Shown here piece by piece: positions 32,624-40,934 of a stretch of 64,000 bases of DNA; position 1 is the stretch's first letter; each line of letters starts with the position of its first letter. A program made the translations under genes and the position numbers. Under the pieces are notes generated by a model. The model had not been told where the DNA came from and ran no database searches. It saw only the letters and a program-made list of their open reading frames with translations. Source of the stretch: JASHPR01 sp963815375 (GTDB taxonomy: Bacteria > Actinomycetota > Actinomycetes > Streptosporangiales > Streptosporangiaceae); NCBI GenBank assembly GCA_963815375.1, contig CAWFGX010000005.1, positions 744,001 to 808,000 on the forward strand, in the 5' to 3' direction.

Positions 32624-34084
32624 ATGACCGCAACCGAGCAGACCAGCAGCACCGCAAGCGGCGGGGCCAGCGGGCCGGGCACCGGCCGGGTCACCCGGGT
32701 GACCGGCCCGGTCGTCGACGTGGAGTTCGGCAACGAGCAGATGCCCGAGATCTACAACGCGCTGCACGTCGACGTGACCATCGGCGACGTGACGCGGACG
32801 CTGACCCTTGAGGTCGAGCAGCACATCGGCGACAACGTGGTCCGCACGATCTCCATGGAGCAGACCGACGGGATGGTCCGCGGCGCCGAGGTCACCGACA
32901 CAGGCGCGCCGATCTCGGTGCCAGTGGGCGACGTCGCCAAGGGCCACGTGTTCAACCTGCTGGGTGAGACGCTGGACGTTCCCACGTCCTCGCTGAAGGT
33001 GACCGAGCGCTGGCCGATCCACCGGGAGCCCCCGCCGTTCGATGAGCTCGAGCCAAGGACCGAGATGTTCGTCACCGGCATCAAGGTGCTCGACCTGCTG
33101 ACACCGTACGTGCGCGGCGGCAAGATCGGCCTGTTCGGCGGCGCCGGTGTCGGCAAGACCGTGCTGATCCAGGAGATGATCCGCCGCGTCGCACAGAACT
33201 TCGGCGGCGTGTCGGTGTTCGCCGGCGTGGGCGAGCGCACCCGTGAGGGCAACGACCTGTTCCTGGAGATGACCGAGTCCGGGGTCATCAAGGACACCGC
33301 GCTGGTGTTCGGCCAGATGGACGAGCCGCCAGGGACACGGCTGCGGGTCGGCCTGTCCGCGCTGACGATGGCTGAGTATTTCCGCGACGTGCAGAACCAG
33401 GACGTGCTGCTGTTCATCGACAACATCTTCCGGTTCACCCAGGCCGGATCGGAGGTCTCCACGCTGCTCGGCCGGATGCCGTCCGCAGTGGGCTACCAGC
33501 CGACGCTGGCCGACGAGATGGGCCAGCTGCAGGAGCGGATCACCTCGACCCGCGGGCACTCGATCACCTCGATGCAGGCCATCTTCGTGCCCGCCGACGA
33601 CTACACCGACCCAGCTCCGGCCACCACATTCGCCCACCTGGACGCCACCACCGAGCTGTCCAGGGCGATCACCGAGAAGGGCATCTACCCCGCGGTGGAC
33701 CCGCTCGCCTCAACCTCCCGGATCCTGGACGTCCGCTACGTCGGCCAGGAGCACTACGACGTGGCCCGCGAGGTGCAGCGGATCCTGCAGCGCTACAACG
33801 AGCTGCAGGACATCATCGCGATTCTCGGCATCGACGAGCTGTCCGAGGAGGACAAGGTCACCGTGCAGCGGGCCCGGCGGATTGAGCGGTTCCTGTCGCA
33901 GCCGATGTTCGTCGCTGAGCAGTTCACCGGCATCCCCGGAGTGTTCACACCGCTAGAGGAGACCATCTCCTCGTTCAAGGCCATCACCGAGGGCAAGTAC
34001 GACCACGTTCCGGAGCAGGCCTTCTTCATGTGCGGCGGGATCGAGGACGTCGAGCGCAAGGCACGCGAGCTGGAGCAGTCCTGA
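32624..34084 (+). CDS. atpD: F1Fo ATP synthase subunit beta
   Basis: The catalytic subunit. In 486 residues it shows the P-loop GGAGVGKTVLIQEMI near residue 172, the catalytic Glu in GVGERTREGNDL, Walker B LLFIDNIFRFTQAGSEVS and the DELSEED lever (IDELSEEDKVTVQRARRI) used to turn gamma. An N-terminal 20-residue Ser/Thr/Gly-rich extension precedes the barrel. ATG 32624; atpC starts two bases after the stop codon. Confidence 0.98.
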   Translation: MTATEQTSSTASGGASGPGTGRVTRVTGPVVDVEFGNEQMPEIYNALHVDVTIGDVTRTLTLEVEQHIGDNVVRTISMEQTDGMVRGAEVTDTGAPISVPVGDVAKGHVFNLLGETLDVPTSSLKVTERWPIHREPPPFDELEPRTEMFVTGIKVLDLLTPYVRGGKIGLFGGAGVGKTVLIQEMIRRVAQNFGGVSVFAGVGERTREGNDLFLEMTESGVIKDTALVFGQMDEPPGTRLRVGLSALTMAEYFRDVQNQDVLLFIDNIFRFTQAGSEVSTLLGRMPSAVGYQPTLADEMGQLQERITSTRGHSITSMQAIFVPADDYTDPAPATTFAHLDATTELSRAITEKGIYPAVDPLASTSRILDVRYVGQEHYDVAREVQRILQRYNELQDIIAILGIDELSEEDKVTVQRARRIERFLSQPMFVAEQFTGIPGVFTPLEETISSFKAITEGKYDHVPEQAFFMCGGIEDVERKARELEQS

Positions 34085-34085
34085 G

Positions 34086-34553
34086 ATGACAATGCACGTG
34101 GCGCTGGTCGTTCCCGAGGGTGAGATCTGGTCGGGCACGGCTGGCCTGGTGATCGCCAAGACCCTAGAAGGGGATATCGGCGTGATGACCGGCCACGCGC
34201 CGGTGCTCGGCATCCTGGCCGAAGCCAGCACGGTCCGGATCATGCCCCGGTACGGCTCTGCCGCGCGCGAGCAGGAGGGCGCCGAGGGAGCGGGCTCTGC
34301 CGGTGACAGTGGTGGCGAGGTTGTCGCCGCGGTGAGCGGCGGCTTCTTCTCGGTCGCGGACGACCGAGTATCGATCCTTGCCCGCCAGGCACAGCTTGGC
34401 AGCACCGTGGACCAGGCTGCCGTCCGCGCGGCCCTCCAGGAGGCGCAGCAGGACGCATCGGACGTGGGCGGGGATGGCAGCGAGGAGTCCGCGGACCTCC
34501 AGTATCTGAGGGCGCTGCTGACGGCCTCAGGCGACACCAGCGGCACGGCCTGA
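34086..34553 (+). CDS. atpC: F1Fo ATP synthase subunit epsilon, with acidic insertion
   Basis: Rotor-associated regulatory subunit. The N-terminal barrel is clear (MHVALVVPEGEIWSGTAGLVIAKTLEGDIGVMTGHAPVLGIL, split here only for description). A Gly/Ala/Glu-rich loop of roughly 25 residues (around residues 60-80) is inserted before VVAAVSGGFFSVADDRVSILA, making the protein 155 residues instead of the usual 120-135. The C-terminal helices are present but poorly conserved. ATG 34086, directly after atpD. Confidence 0.92.
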   Translation: MTMHVALVVPEGEIWSGTAGLVIAKTLEGDIGVMTGHAPVLGILAEASTVRIMPRYGSAAREQEGAEGAGSAGDSGGEVVAAVSGGFFSVADDRVSILARQAQLGSTVDQAAVRAALQEAQQDASDVGGDGSEESADLQYLRALLTASGDTSGTA

Positions 34554-34583
34554 CCGGGCCGTTGCGCGAGGGGGGGCGCAGGG

Positions 34584-35048
34584 TTGGCAGAGGGGCCGCT
34601 AGCGCTCGGCACGGACTTGATTCAGGTCGTCATCGTGGCTGCCCTCATCGCCCTGGCCATCGCGGCCACCTCCGCTGCTGCCATCGCGGCTCGCCGGACC
34701 GTGATCGAGCGGGCGGGCAGCGTCGAATGCGGTCTGCGGCATGAGCCCGGCCGGCGCTGGCGGCTTGGCCTGGCCGAGTACCAGCCCAACTCTCTGCGGT
34801 GGTACCCGGTGTTCGGCGTTCGGCTGCGGCCCAGCGAGATCTTCCCGCGGCATGGGCTCAACGTCATCGCCCGGCGGCCGGCCGAGCCGCTGGAGGCGGA
34901 CCGGCTCGGGCCCGGCACTGTGATCGTTGAGTGCGACACCGGCGCGGACAGCGCCCGGATTGAGCTCGCGCTCAGCCAGGACGCGCTGACCGGGTTCCTG
35001 TCCTGGCTAGAGGCAGCCCCGCCAGGCCCGCGTTCCGCGTTGCGCTGA
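34584..35048 (+). CDS. DUF2550 family membrane-anchored protein
   Basis: A 154-residue protein with one N-terminal transmembrane helix (LIQVVIVAALIALAIAATSAAAIAARR) followed by a compact soluble domain with ERAGSVECGLRHEP, WRLGLAEYQPNSLRWYPVFG and EPLEADRLGPGTVIVEC. DUF2550 genes follow atpC in most actinobacteria; the function is unknown. TTG 34584 is the start. Confidence 0.88.
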   Translation: MAEGPLALGTDLIQVVIVAALIALAIAATSAAAIAARRTVIERAGSVECGLRHEPGRRWRLGLAEYQPNSLRWYPVFGVRLRPSEIFPRHGLNVIARRPAEPLEADRLGPGTVIVECDTGADSARIELALSQDALTGFLSWLEAAPPGPRSALR

Positions 35049-35178
35049 TTCCGCTCTCCCTAGTCGCCTGACCCCGGTCCGGCGTGCCATCGCTCCGCGA
35101 GTGCCGGGCGGCGGCAGCCAGCCGCGCTGCTGTTGGCCGGCCCCCGGACCGGTCCGCAGTCCCGCCGCGCCCCCGGCC

Positions 35179-35823
35179 TCAGGCGTCCGCGATCCGGCTG
35201 GCCTCGTCATCGTCGGTCTGGCTCTCTCCGCGCTGCCCGCCCGGAACCCACAGCAGGTCCCCAACTGTCATGTTGGCCTGCCGGGCAAGGATGAACAGCA
35301 GGTCGGAGAGCCGGTTCAGGTACCGGGCAGGGAGCGCGCTCACTGCCTCGCCGTGTGTCGCCACAGCGGCCCAGGCGCTGCGCTCCGCGCGCCTGACTAT
35401 CGTCCTGGCCGCGTGCAGCAGCGCCGCGCCTGGGCTGCCGCCAGGGAGCACGAAGCTGCGCAGCACCGGCAGCCCCTCGTTCCACCGGTCGCACTCCTGC
35501 TCCAGCCGGGTGATGTACTCCTCGCCGATCCGCAGCGACGAATCCCGCTCGGGCTCGGCGACTGGCTTGCACAGGTCGCTGCCGACGTCGAACAGCTCGT
35601 TCTGCAGCCGGATCAGCAGCCGGGTCACATCGGCGGACAGCCCGCCCATGGTCACGGCGACCCCGATCGCGCAGTTCGCTTCGTCGACGTCGGCGTAGGC
35701 GGCGAGCCGGGGATCGGTCTTGTCGGCGCGGCTGCCGTCACCGAGCGCCGTGGTCCCGTCGTCCCCGGTGCGGGTGTAGATGCGGGAGAGCACGACGGGG
35801 GTCTCGCGGCGATCGTCTGTCAT
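35179..35823 (-). CDS. cob(I)yrinic acid a,c-diamide/cob(I)alamin adenosyltransferase (PduO type)
   Basis: Transfers adenosine from ATP to cob(I)alamin, making the cofactor of methylmalonyl-CoA-type mutases. The 214-residue protein has the N-terminal ATP-binding signature IYTRTGDDGTTALGDGSR, then DPRLAAYADVDEANCAIG, LQNELFDVGSDLC and the C-terminal RYLNRLSDLLFILAR helix, all typical of PduO-type enzymes. ATG 35823 is preferred; an upstream GTG would add 11 residues. It probably supplies coenzyme B12 to the mutase at the right end of the window. Confidence 0.93.
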   Translation of the reverse strand: MTDDRRETPVVLSRIYTRTGDDGTTALGDGSRADKTDPRLAAYADVDEANCAIGVAVTMGGLSADVTRLLIRLQNELFDVGSDLCKPVAEPERDSSLRIGEEYITRLEQECDRWNEGLPVLRSFVLPGGSPGAALLHAARTIVRRAERSAWAAVATHGEAVSALPARYLNRLSDLLFILARQANMTVGDLLWVPGGQRGESQTDDDEASRIADA

Positions 35824-35998
35824 GAGGCCAACCGTATCTGCCGTCGCGTGGGCCATGGCGGGGGCGCAGGAGACCGGAAGCCCCGTAGTTTAAAGCTCTG
35901 GTAAGAGAATTCCCGCCCGATGTTTAGGGTCGTGACCTGGGGTATTCACATGACGACCACGATGTGGCATCGTAGATGTACGAAGGGTGATCGCCCGA

Positions 35999-36216
35999 GG
36001 CGACCGACCGTCAACACCGAAGCTGTGGTTTCGGTCGCCGAGAGTTGATGCCCAGGACCAGGCCAAAATCGGGGGAGAAGATGGCCTGGAGGCGGGTCTC
36101 GTGGCCTGCCTGGCCAGCTCGCGTGGATATCCGGCGGATCTCGGGGGCCCGCCGGTGGTACCGGAGCCGGCCGTAACTGTGGGGGGGCGCGCCCCCGGCC
36201 TAGGCCGGGGGCGCGC
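35999..36216 (+). promoter_or_regulatory. structured leader upstream of the GMC gene
   Basis: Three stable stems are spaced through this region: 35999-36007 with 36031-36039 (9 bp, perfect), 36058-36065 with 36082-36089 (8 bp, perfect), and the 36187-36216 palindrome. The surroundings (35824-36405) contain no gene. The arrangement of two hairpins followed by a terminator-like hairpin resembles an attenuation leader or riboswitch. I could not match it to a known riboswitch class. Confidence 0.45.
36187..36216. terminator. perfect 30-base palindrome, terminator-like
   Basis: Bases 36187-36200 and 36203-36216 form a perfect 14-bp GC-only stem separated by two bases (TA). As RNA it would fold into a very stable hairpin. 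It is symmetrical, so it could act in either direction. No U-tract is visible. Confidence 0.7.
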
Positions 36217-36380
36217 TTGCATGTCCGCCCGGCGCGCCTCAGGCACCGTGCCCTCCGGCGCCCCCCGGCGCCCTCGGGCAGCCCTGGCCCCGGCGCGCGA
36301 TCGGCAGCCCGGGCGCCTGCGCGCCTCCGCCAGCCCGGGCGCCGCCGCGCGATCGGGATGAGTAAGGTATCTGCATATGT

Positions 36381-36399
36381 CCGAACTGTGTTCGGGAGG
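36381..36399 (+). promoter_or_regulatory. SD of the GMC gene inside a hairpin
   Basis: CCGAAC (36381-36386) can pair with GTTCGG (36390-36395); the second arm overlaps the start of the SD GGGAGG (36394-36399), six bases before GTG 36406. Pairing would partly hide the ribosome-binding site. This SD is what decides the GTG start. Confidence 0.45.
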
Positions 36400-36405
36400 C
36401 AAGCC

Positions 36406-38049
36406 GTGTATGACTATGTCATCGTTGGCGCGGGCAGTGCAGGCTGTGTCCTCGCCGCGCGGCTCACGGAGAACCCGAACACTCGGGTGCTGCTGATCGA
36501 GGCCGGGCCGCCCGACGACGCCGATGAGATCCACGTCCCTGCGGCGCTGAACCGGCTCTTCCAGAGCACGTACGACTGGAACTACCAGACCGTCCCGCAG
36601 GACCGCGCGGCTGGCCGGTCGATCTACTGGCCCCGCGGAAGGACCCTGGGCGGGTCGTCATCGATCAACGCGATGGTCTACATCCGCGGCAACCGCTACG
36701 ACTACAACACCTGGCGCGACGAATACGGCTGCGACGGATGGGGATACACCGACCTGCTGCCTTACTTCCTGCGCTCCGAGAACAACTCCCGCGGCGCCTC
36801 AGCCTTCCACGGGGCGTCGGGGCCGCTCAGCGTTCAGGATCAAAAGCACAAGTCGCCGCTGACCACAGCGTTCGTGGAGGCGGCGCGACGGTCCGGGCTC
36901 CCAGCCAACGACGACTTCAACGGTGCCCGGCAGGACGGCGCGGGGTTCTACCAGGTGACGCAGCGGGCAGGTCGCCGCTGGTCGGCAGCTGACGCGTACC
37001 TGCACCCAGTCGCAGACCGGCCGAATCTGACCGTGCTGACCGATGCCCTGGTTACCGGCATCGCGCTGTCCGGCGGCCGCGCCGTCGGCGTGCACTACCT
37101 GCAGCGCGGGGTGGCCGAGACTGCCCGGGCCGAAGCCGAGGTCATCCTGGCCGCGGGCGCGATCGGCAGCCCGCAGCTGCTCATGCTGTCCGGGATCGGC
37201 CCAGCCGACCACCTGCGGTCGCTCGGCATCGCGGTGCTAGCGGACAGCCCCGGGGTCGGAGCCAACCTGTCGGATCATCCGGTGGTCAGCGTCATGTGGC
37301 ACACGCCCAAAGAGCGGGGGGTGTGGGAGCAGGTCGGCCGCAAGAACCTGGCCCGCTGGCAGTTGCTGCACTCCGGGCCGCTGACCACGAACGTTGCCGA
37401 ATCGGGCGGGTTCACCCGCTCTGAGTCCGCGCTTCCAGCGCCCGACATCCAGTGGCACGCGGTACCTGCGCCCTATCAGCACGGCGGCCTGACCGATCCC
37501 TCGATCCGAGCGCTGTCCCTGCTCGTGGCCCTTGTTGCCGTGCGCAGTCGCGGCCATATCCGGCTGAGCACCGCCGACCCGCGGCACAAGCCGCTCATCG
37601 ACCCGGGCTACCTGGCCGAGGCGACCGACATCGACCCGATGGTCGCCGGGATCCACATGGCGCGGGAGTTCGCGGCCGCGCGGCCGATGTCCCGGATCTG
37701 CAAGGCAGAGCTTGCGCCAGGCGACGGCGTCCGCTCCGACGCCGAGATCAGGGATTTCATCAGGCGGAACCTGACGACCCTGTTCCACCCGGTCGGCACC
37801 TGCGCGATGGCCGGCGACTCCCCGCTGACCGCCGGCAAGCTCCCCAGCGTGGTTGACCCGGAACTGCGGGTACGGGGCGTCGACGGGCTGCGGGTGGTCG
37901 ACGCCTCGGTGATGCCCACCGTGCCCAGAGGCAACACCAACGCCCCGGTGATCGCGGTCGCCGAGCGCGCGGCCGACCTGATCTCCGGCCGGGCCCCGCT
38001 GGCCGCCGTGGACCCCGCCGAGCTCGACCGTGATGCTGCGGCCGCCTAG
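36406..38049 (+). CDS. GMC-family FAD-dependent oxidoreductase (choline dehydrogenase-like)
   Basis: The 547-residue flavoprotein has the FAD-binding VYDYVIVGAGSAGCVLAARL at its very start, the GMC signature 1 (RGRTLGGSSSINAMVYIRG), signature 2 (LAAGAIGSPQLLMLSGIGP) and the catalytic C-terminal segment LFHPVGTCAM with His, followed by RGNTNAPVIAVAERAADLI. Members oxidise alcohols such as choline or glucose; the substrate is not predictable. GTG 36406 with SD GGGAGG is preferred to ATG 36358, whose extra 16 residues are unlike the family. The gene end overlaps the next start. Confidence 0.93.
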   Translation: MYDYVIVGAGSAGCVLAARLTENPNTRVLLIEAGPPDDADEIHVPAALNRLFQSTYDWNYQTVPQDRAAGRSIYWPRGRTLGGSSSINAMVYIRGNRYDYNTWRDEYGCDGWGYTDLLPYFLRSENNSRGASAFHGASGPLSVQDQKHKSPLTTAFVEAARRSGLPANDDFNGARQDGAGFYQVTQRAGRRWSAADAYLHPVADRPNLTVLTDALVTGIALSGGRAVGVHYLQRGVAETARAEAEVILAAGAIGSPQLLMLSGIGPADHLRSLGIAVLADSPGVGANLSDHPVVSVMWHTPKERGVWEQVGRKNLARWQLLHSGPLTTNVAESGGFTRSESALPAPDIQWHAVPAPYQHGGLTDPSIRALSLLVALVAVRSRGHIRLSTADPRHKPLIDPGYLAEATDIDPMVAGIHMAREFAAARPMSRICKAELAPGDGVRSDAEIRDFIRRNLTTLFHPVGTCAMAGDSPLTAGKLPSVVDPELRVRGVDGLRVVDASVMPTVPRGNTNAPVIAVAERAADLISGRAPLAAVDPAELDRDAAAA

Positions 38050-38632
38050 CGGCCGTTCTGGCGGCCCGGGGTTAGGCCCGGCAGGCGGGATGCGCCGCCG
38101 GGCCGGCGCGTCGGTCCTGTCGGTTCTTGTGGGGCTGCCGCTGCTGGCCGTCCTTGGCGTTTACTCGTACCAGACGCGGTGGCCGCCGCGCGTCGACGAC
38201 CGTGAGCTGGCCCGCATCGGCCCGCCGGTCAGCGGCGCCCGGCCTGTCGGCGGCCCGTACACAGTGAGCGGCAGCGTGGTGTGCGTCAACGAGTGCGTGC
38301 GCCGCGGACAGCTCTACTCGGCCCCGGGATCCCTCGGGCAGGCCGGTGCGCAGCTGACCCGGCACTTTGACCAGCTGGGCTTCGCCATCAGGTCGGGCCT
38401 GGCCTGCACCCAGAAGGGGCCGCCGGTCCTGGCCGGTGGTCACTACGAGCTTGACTGCACCGTCACCGCCAGCAGCAGCAAGTTCCGTGCGTCGGTCACG
38501 GTCCGGATTTACGGCTCTGAGCCCGCAGTCCCGCTGCCAGCTGGCACCGGCGGGCAGTACAAGCTCCCCGGCCCTCCGCCGGACACAACGCTGCAGCCAG
38601 GCGACAGGATCCTGGTCGAGGTCAGCTACTAG
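38030..38632 (+). CDS. membrane-anchored extracytoplasmic protein of unknown function
   Basis: A 200-residue protein with a basic N-terminus, one transmembrane helix (ASVLSVLVGLPLLAVLGVYSY) and an outside domain with four cysteines (VVCVNECV, LACTQKG, LDCTV) that could form disulfides. It ends in a Pro/Gly-rich segment. I do not recognise a family. The GTG at 38030 lies within the end of the GMC gene, so it may be translated with it. Confidence 0.65.
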   Translation: MMLRPPSGRSGGPGLGPAGGMRRRAGASVLSVLVGLPLLAVLGVYSYQTRWPPRVDDRELARIGPPVSGARPVGGPYTVSGSVVCVNECVRRGQLYSAPGSLGQAGAQLTRHFDQLGFAIRSGLACTQKGPPVLAGGHYELDCTVTASSSKFRASVTVRIYGSEPAVPLPAGTGGQYKLPGPPPDTTLQPGDRILVEVSY

Positions 38633-38658
38633 CGCTGAGCCAGCTGCTGCACCGGAGC

Positions 38659-39399
38659 TCAGCGTGGGTACATGCCGCCGTCGAGGGAGATGACCTGATT
38701 GGTCAGGTACTGGTTGGCCAGGATCGCCATCGCCAGGTCAGCGACCTCGGCCGGGGTACCGAGCCTGCCCACCGGGATGCGGCTGAATAGCTGGCCGGGG
38801 TCGCCGGGGAGCATCCCGGTCTCGGCGATTAGAGCGGGTGCCAGCGCGTTGACGGTGATGCCGGAGGGGGCGACCCTCGCGGCGAGGAAATGAGTGAGCC
38901 CGTGCAGCCCGGCCTTGGACGCCGCATAGTGCGGCCCGATGATTCCGCCGGTGAACGCCGCCAATGAGGACATGAACAAGATCCGGCCATAGCCGCGCTC
39001 GCGCATCGCCGGGATCACGCGCTGGGCCAGCAGGAACGGGGCGCGCAGGTTGACCGCGACCATCTCGTCGAAGTCGCTGCTGCTCACCTCCTCCAGGGCC
39101 TGCTGGCGTCCAAGACCCGCGTTGCACACAAGGACATCCACGGGCCCGAACGTTTCCTCCGCCGACCGGACCAGCACGGCTGGCGCCCCGGGGTCGCACA
39201 AGTCGGCTCCGACAGCTGTGGCGCGGCCGCCGCCGGCCTGGATCTCGGCGGCGAGCTCTTCGGCAGGCCCGGCCCTCGATCCATAGCCGAGCACGGTGGC
39301 AGCGCCGTCGGCCGCCAGCCGCCGTGCCAGGGCGCGCCCGATCCCGCCGCTCGCTCCGGTGATGAGCGCCACCCGGCCGCTCAGCGCCTGCTCGAGCAC
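38659..39399 (-). CDS. short-chain dehydrogenase/reductase (FabG-like)
   Basis: A 246-residue SDR: LITGASGGIGRALARRLAADGA is the cofactor loop, VCNAGL the NNAG-like motif, FMSSLAAFTGG holds the catalytic Ser, HYAASKAG the YxxxK pair, and LTNQVISLDGGMYP the typical end. The classical family uses NAD(P)H to reduce ketones or oxidise alcohols. The GTG at 39399 fits the family length; the frame is open to 39555, but the upstream part is not SDR-like. The 5' region of the open frame overlaps the start of the divergent PrsW gene only if the long form is used. Confidence 0.9.
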   Translation of the reverse strand: MLEQALSGRVALITGASGGIGRALARRLAADGAATVLGYGSRAGPAEELAAEIQAGGGRATAVGADLCDPGAPAVLVRSAEETFGPVDVLVCNAGLGRQQALEEVSSSDFDEMVAVNLRAPFLLAQRVIPAMRERGYGRILFMSSLAAFTGGIIGPHYAASKAGLHGLTHFLAARVAPSGITVNALAPALIAETGMLPGDPGQLFSRIPVGRLGTPAEVADLAMAILANQYLTNQVISLDGGMYPR

Positions 39400-39548
39400 G
39401 CCCGTCGGCGTAGCCGCCGTGCGGCCGCCTGATGATCTGTCTGTCCCGTCCGTCTTTCTCAGCCTCCTCTGCTCGATCAGCGTCCACCTCGCCAGGCCTC
39501 TTCCCTGGTCTCCAGGCTCTGCGCACTTGAGTGGCGTGTGATGAGGGC

Positions 39549-40748
39549 ATGTCATGGTGGCATGAACACCGGTGGCCTGACGACGCAGGAGATGGGGAGA
39601 CCACCATGACGCCTGCCCGAACGCCCGTTCCGCCAGCCGGGCAGTACCGTCCTGCCCGGGCCAGCGACTTGCTTCCGATCCCTGACTGGATCAGGCACCA
39701 CTCGCTGCGCAGCTGGCCTGTGCTGCTGTTCCTGGCGCTGATCTGTGTGCCCGCGATCGCGCTGGTCATCCTCGGGACGGCGCCGACCGCCAGCACCTTC
39801 GGCCACGTCGCCTGGATCTTTGCCGCGTACTTCGCCGTCGCGTGGCTGCTGCTCCTTGGCCTCATCATCCGGCCCGCGCACGTGACCCGGACCATGCTGC
39901 TCGTGATCACGGTGATCGCGCTCGTGACGCAGGTGCCACTCGCCGTGGCCCTGGAGAACGCCCTGCACGGCACGACGTCCAGCCTGGGGCCAAGCATCGT
40001 CACGGTCGGCCTGCCAGAGGAGCTCGCCAAGGCGCTGCCGGTGGTCGTGGTCGCGCTGATCTATCACCGCAGGCACGGTCTCACGCCCCGCGACTACCTG
40101 TTCCTCGGCGCGGTTAGCGGCCTTGCCTTCGGCGCCAGCGAGGTCGTGCACTACTTCACTGTCAACGGCGTCGTCGAGTTCTACCAGACCGTGCAGTCGT
40201 CGATCCCCACGATCACGCGGCTGGTCCAGAGCGGCCACTCAACGTCGACGTCAGTGTTCGCGGTCCTGATCGGCCCGGTGCTGTTCTTCACCCTCGACTT
40301 CGTGTGGCGTTTCATCACCGACCCGATCACCCACGCCTGCTGGGCTGGTCTGACCGGCTACTTCATCGGTCTGGCGGCGACCGGGCGGCACCGCTGGATC
40401 AGCGTCTCCTGGATCGGGCTGGTGGCGGCGGCGATCCTGCACGGGCTCAACGACTGGAGTCGCGTGAACGGCCACCCGGTCTGGATCCTGGTCACGGTCA
40501 TCAGCGGCATCCTGTTCCTTGGCTACGCCAAGGTCGGCTCCCGCGGCGACGTGGATGCGCCCGGGGCCAGCCTGCCGCCGCTGTTGTCACACGAGCCGCC
40601 GCCGCAGCACGTGCCCGGCCCGGCAGTCCCCCCGCCAGGCTGGCCGCAGGGCCCGCCGCCGGGCCGCCCGCCGGTCACCCAGCCCGGCCCTCCGCCGCGT
40701 CAGCCCGTCCCAGGCAGCGGGCCCGGCCGCCCCTGGTGGGAGCACTAG
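39549..40748 (+). CDS. PrsW-family intramembrane metalloprotease
   Basis: A 399-residue polytopic protein with about eight membrane helices. Family motifs are present: LPEELAKALPVVVVALI (EExxK), FGASEVVHYF (FxxxE), THACWAGLTGYFIG and AAILHGLND (HxxxD), which together supply the zinc ligands of PrsW/M82 peptidases. PrsW proteases cleave membrane anti-sigma factors, releasing a sigma factor. The N-terminal 35 and C-terminal 70 residues are Pro/Gly-rich and cytoplasmic. ATG 39549 is chosen, with GAGGGC ahead. Confidence 0.88.
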   Translation: MSWWHEHRWPDDAGDGETTMTPARTPVPPAGQYRPARASDLLPIPDWIRHHSLRSWPVLLFLALICVPAIALVILGTAPTASTFGHVAWIFAAYFAVAWLLLLGLIIRPAHVTRTMLLVITVIALVTQVPLAVALENALHGTTSSLGPSIVTVGLPEELAKALPVVVVALIYHRRHGLTPRDYLFLGAVSGLAFGASEVVHYFTVNGVVEFYQTVQSSIPTITRLVQSGHSTSTSVFAVLIGPVLFFTLDFVWRFITDPITHACWAGLTGYFIGLAATGRHRWISVSWIGLVAAAILHGLNDWSRVNGHPVWILVTVISGILFLGYAKVGSRGDVDAPGASLPPLLSHEPPPQHVPGPAVPPPGWPQGPPPGRPPVTQPGPPPRQPVPGSGPGRPWWEH

Positions 40749-40934
40749 CACTGGGATGTCCAGCACATCGGCTCCTTGAGCGAGCCCTAACTCAGGGTGC
40801 CGGCCCCGGCAGGGCCGGCCCTGCCGGCAGCCGCCAGCCAGGCTCGCCAGCCATCCGCCCCCCGTCGGCCCGGCCTGGTGTTCAGGGCCGGGGTGTCGGG
40901 CTCTCGGGGGGTTCCGGGGGGTCGTCCCCCCGGG
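40749..40934. other. short intergenic region with GC palindrome
   Basis: Lies between two convergent genes. The only structure is the GC-rich palindromic repeat at 40904-40931, a copy of the dispersed element also seen twice in the deaminase gene. It could serve as a bidirectional terminator. Confidence 0.5.
40904..40931 (+). repeat. dispersed GC palindromic repeat, copy 1
   Basis: The pattern TCGGGRGGYTCC followed by GGGGGG-TCG-CCCCCC-type hairpin appears here in an intergenic position. Related copies are at 47608-47635 (reverse) and 47847-47873 (forward), both inside a coding sequence. Confidence 0.7.

Noticed and set aside
32558..33637. 359-codon minus-strand open frame
   Set aside because: Antisense to atpD, whose reading is certain.
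35999..36089. Cyclic-di-AMP (ydaO) riboswitch
   Set aside because: The stems and conserved loops expected for that class could not be identified; reported only as an unassigned structured leader.
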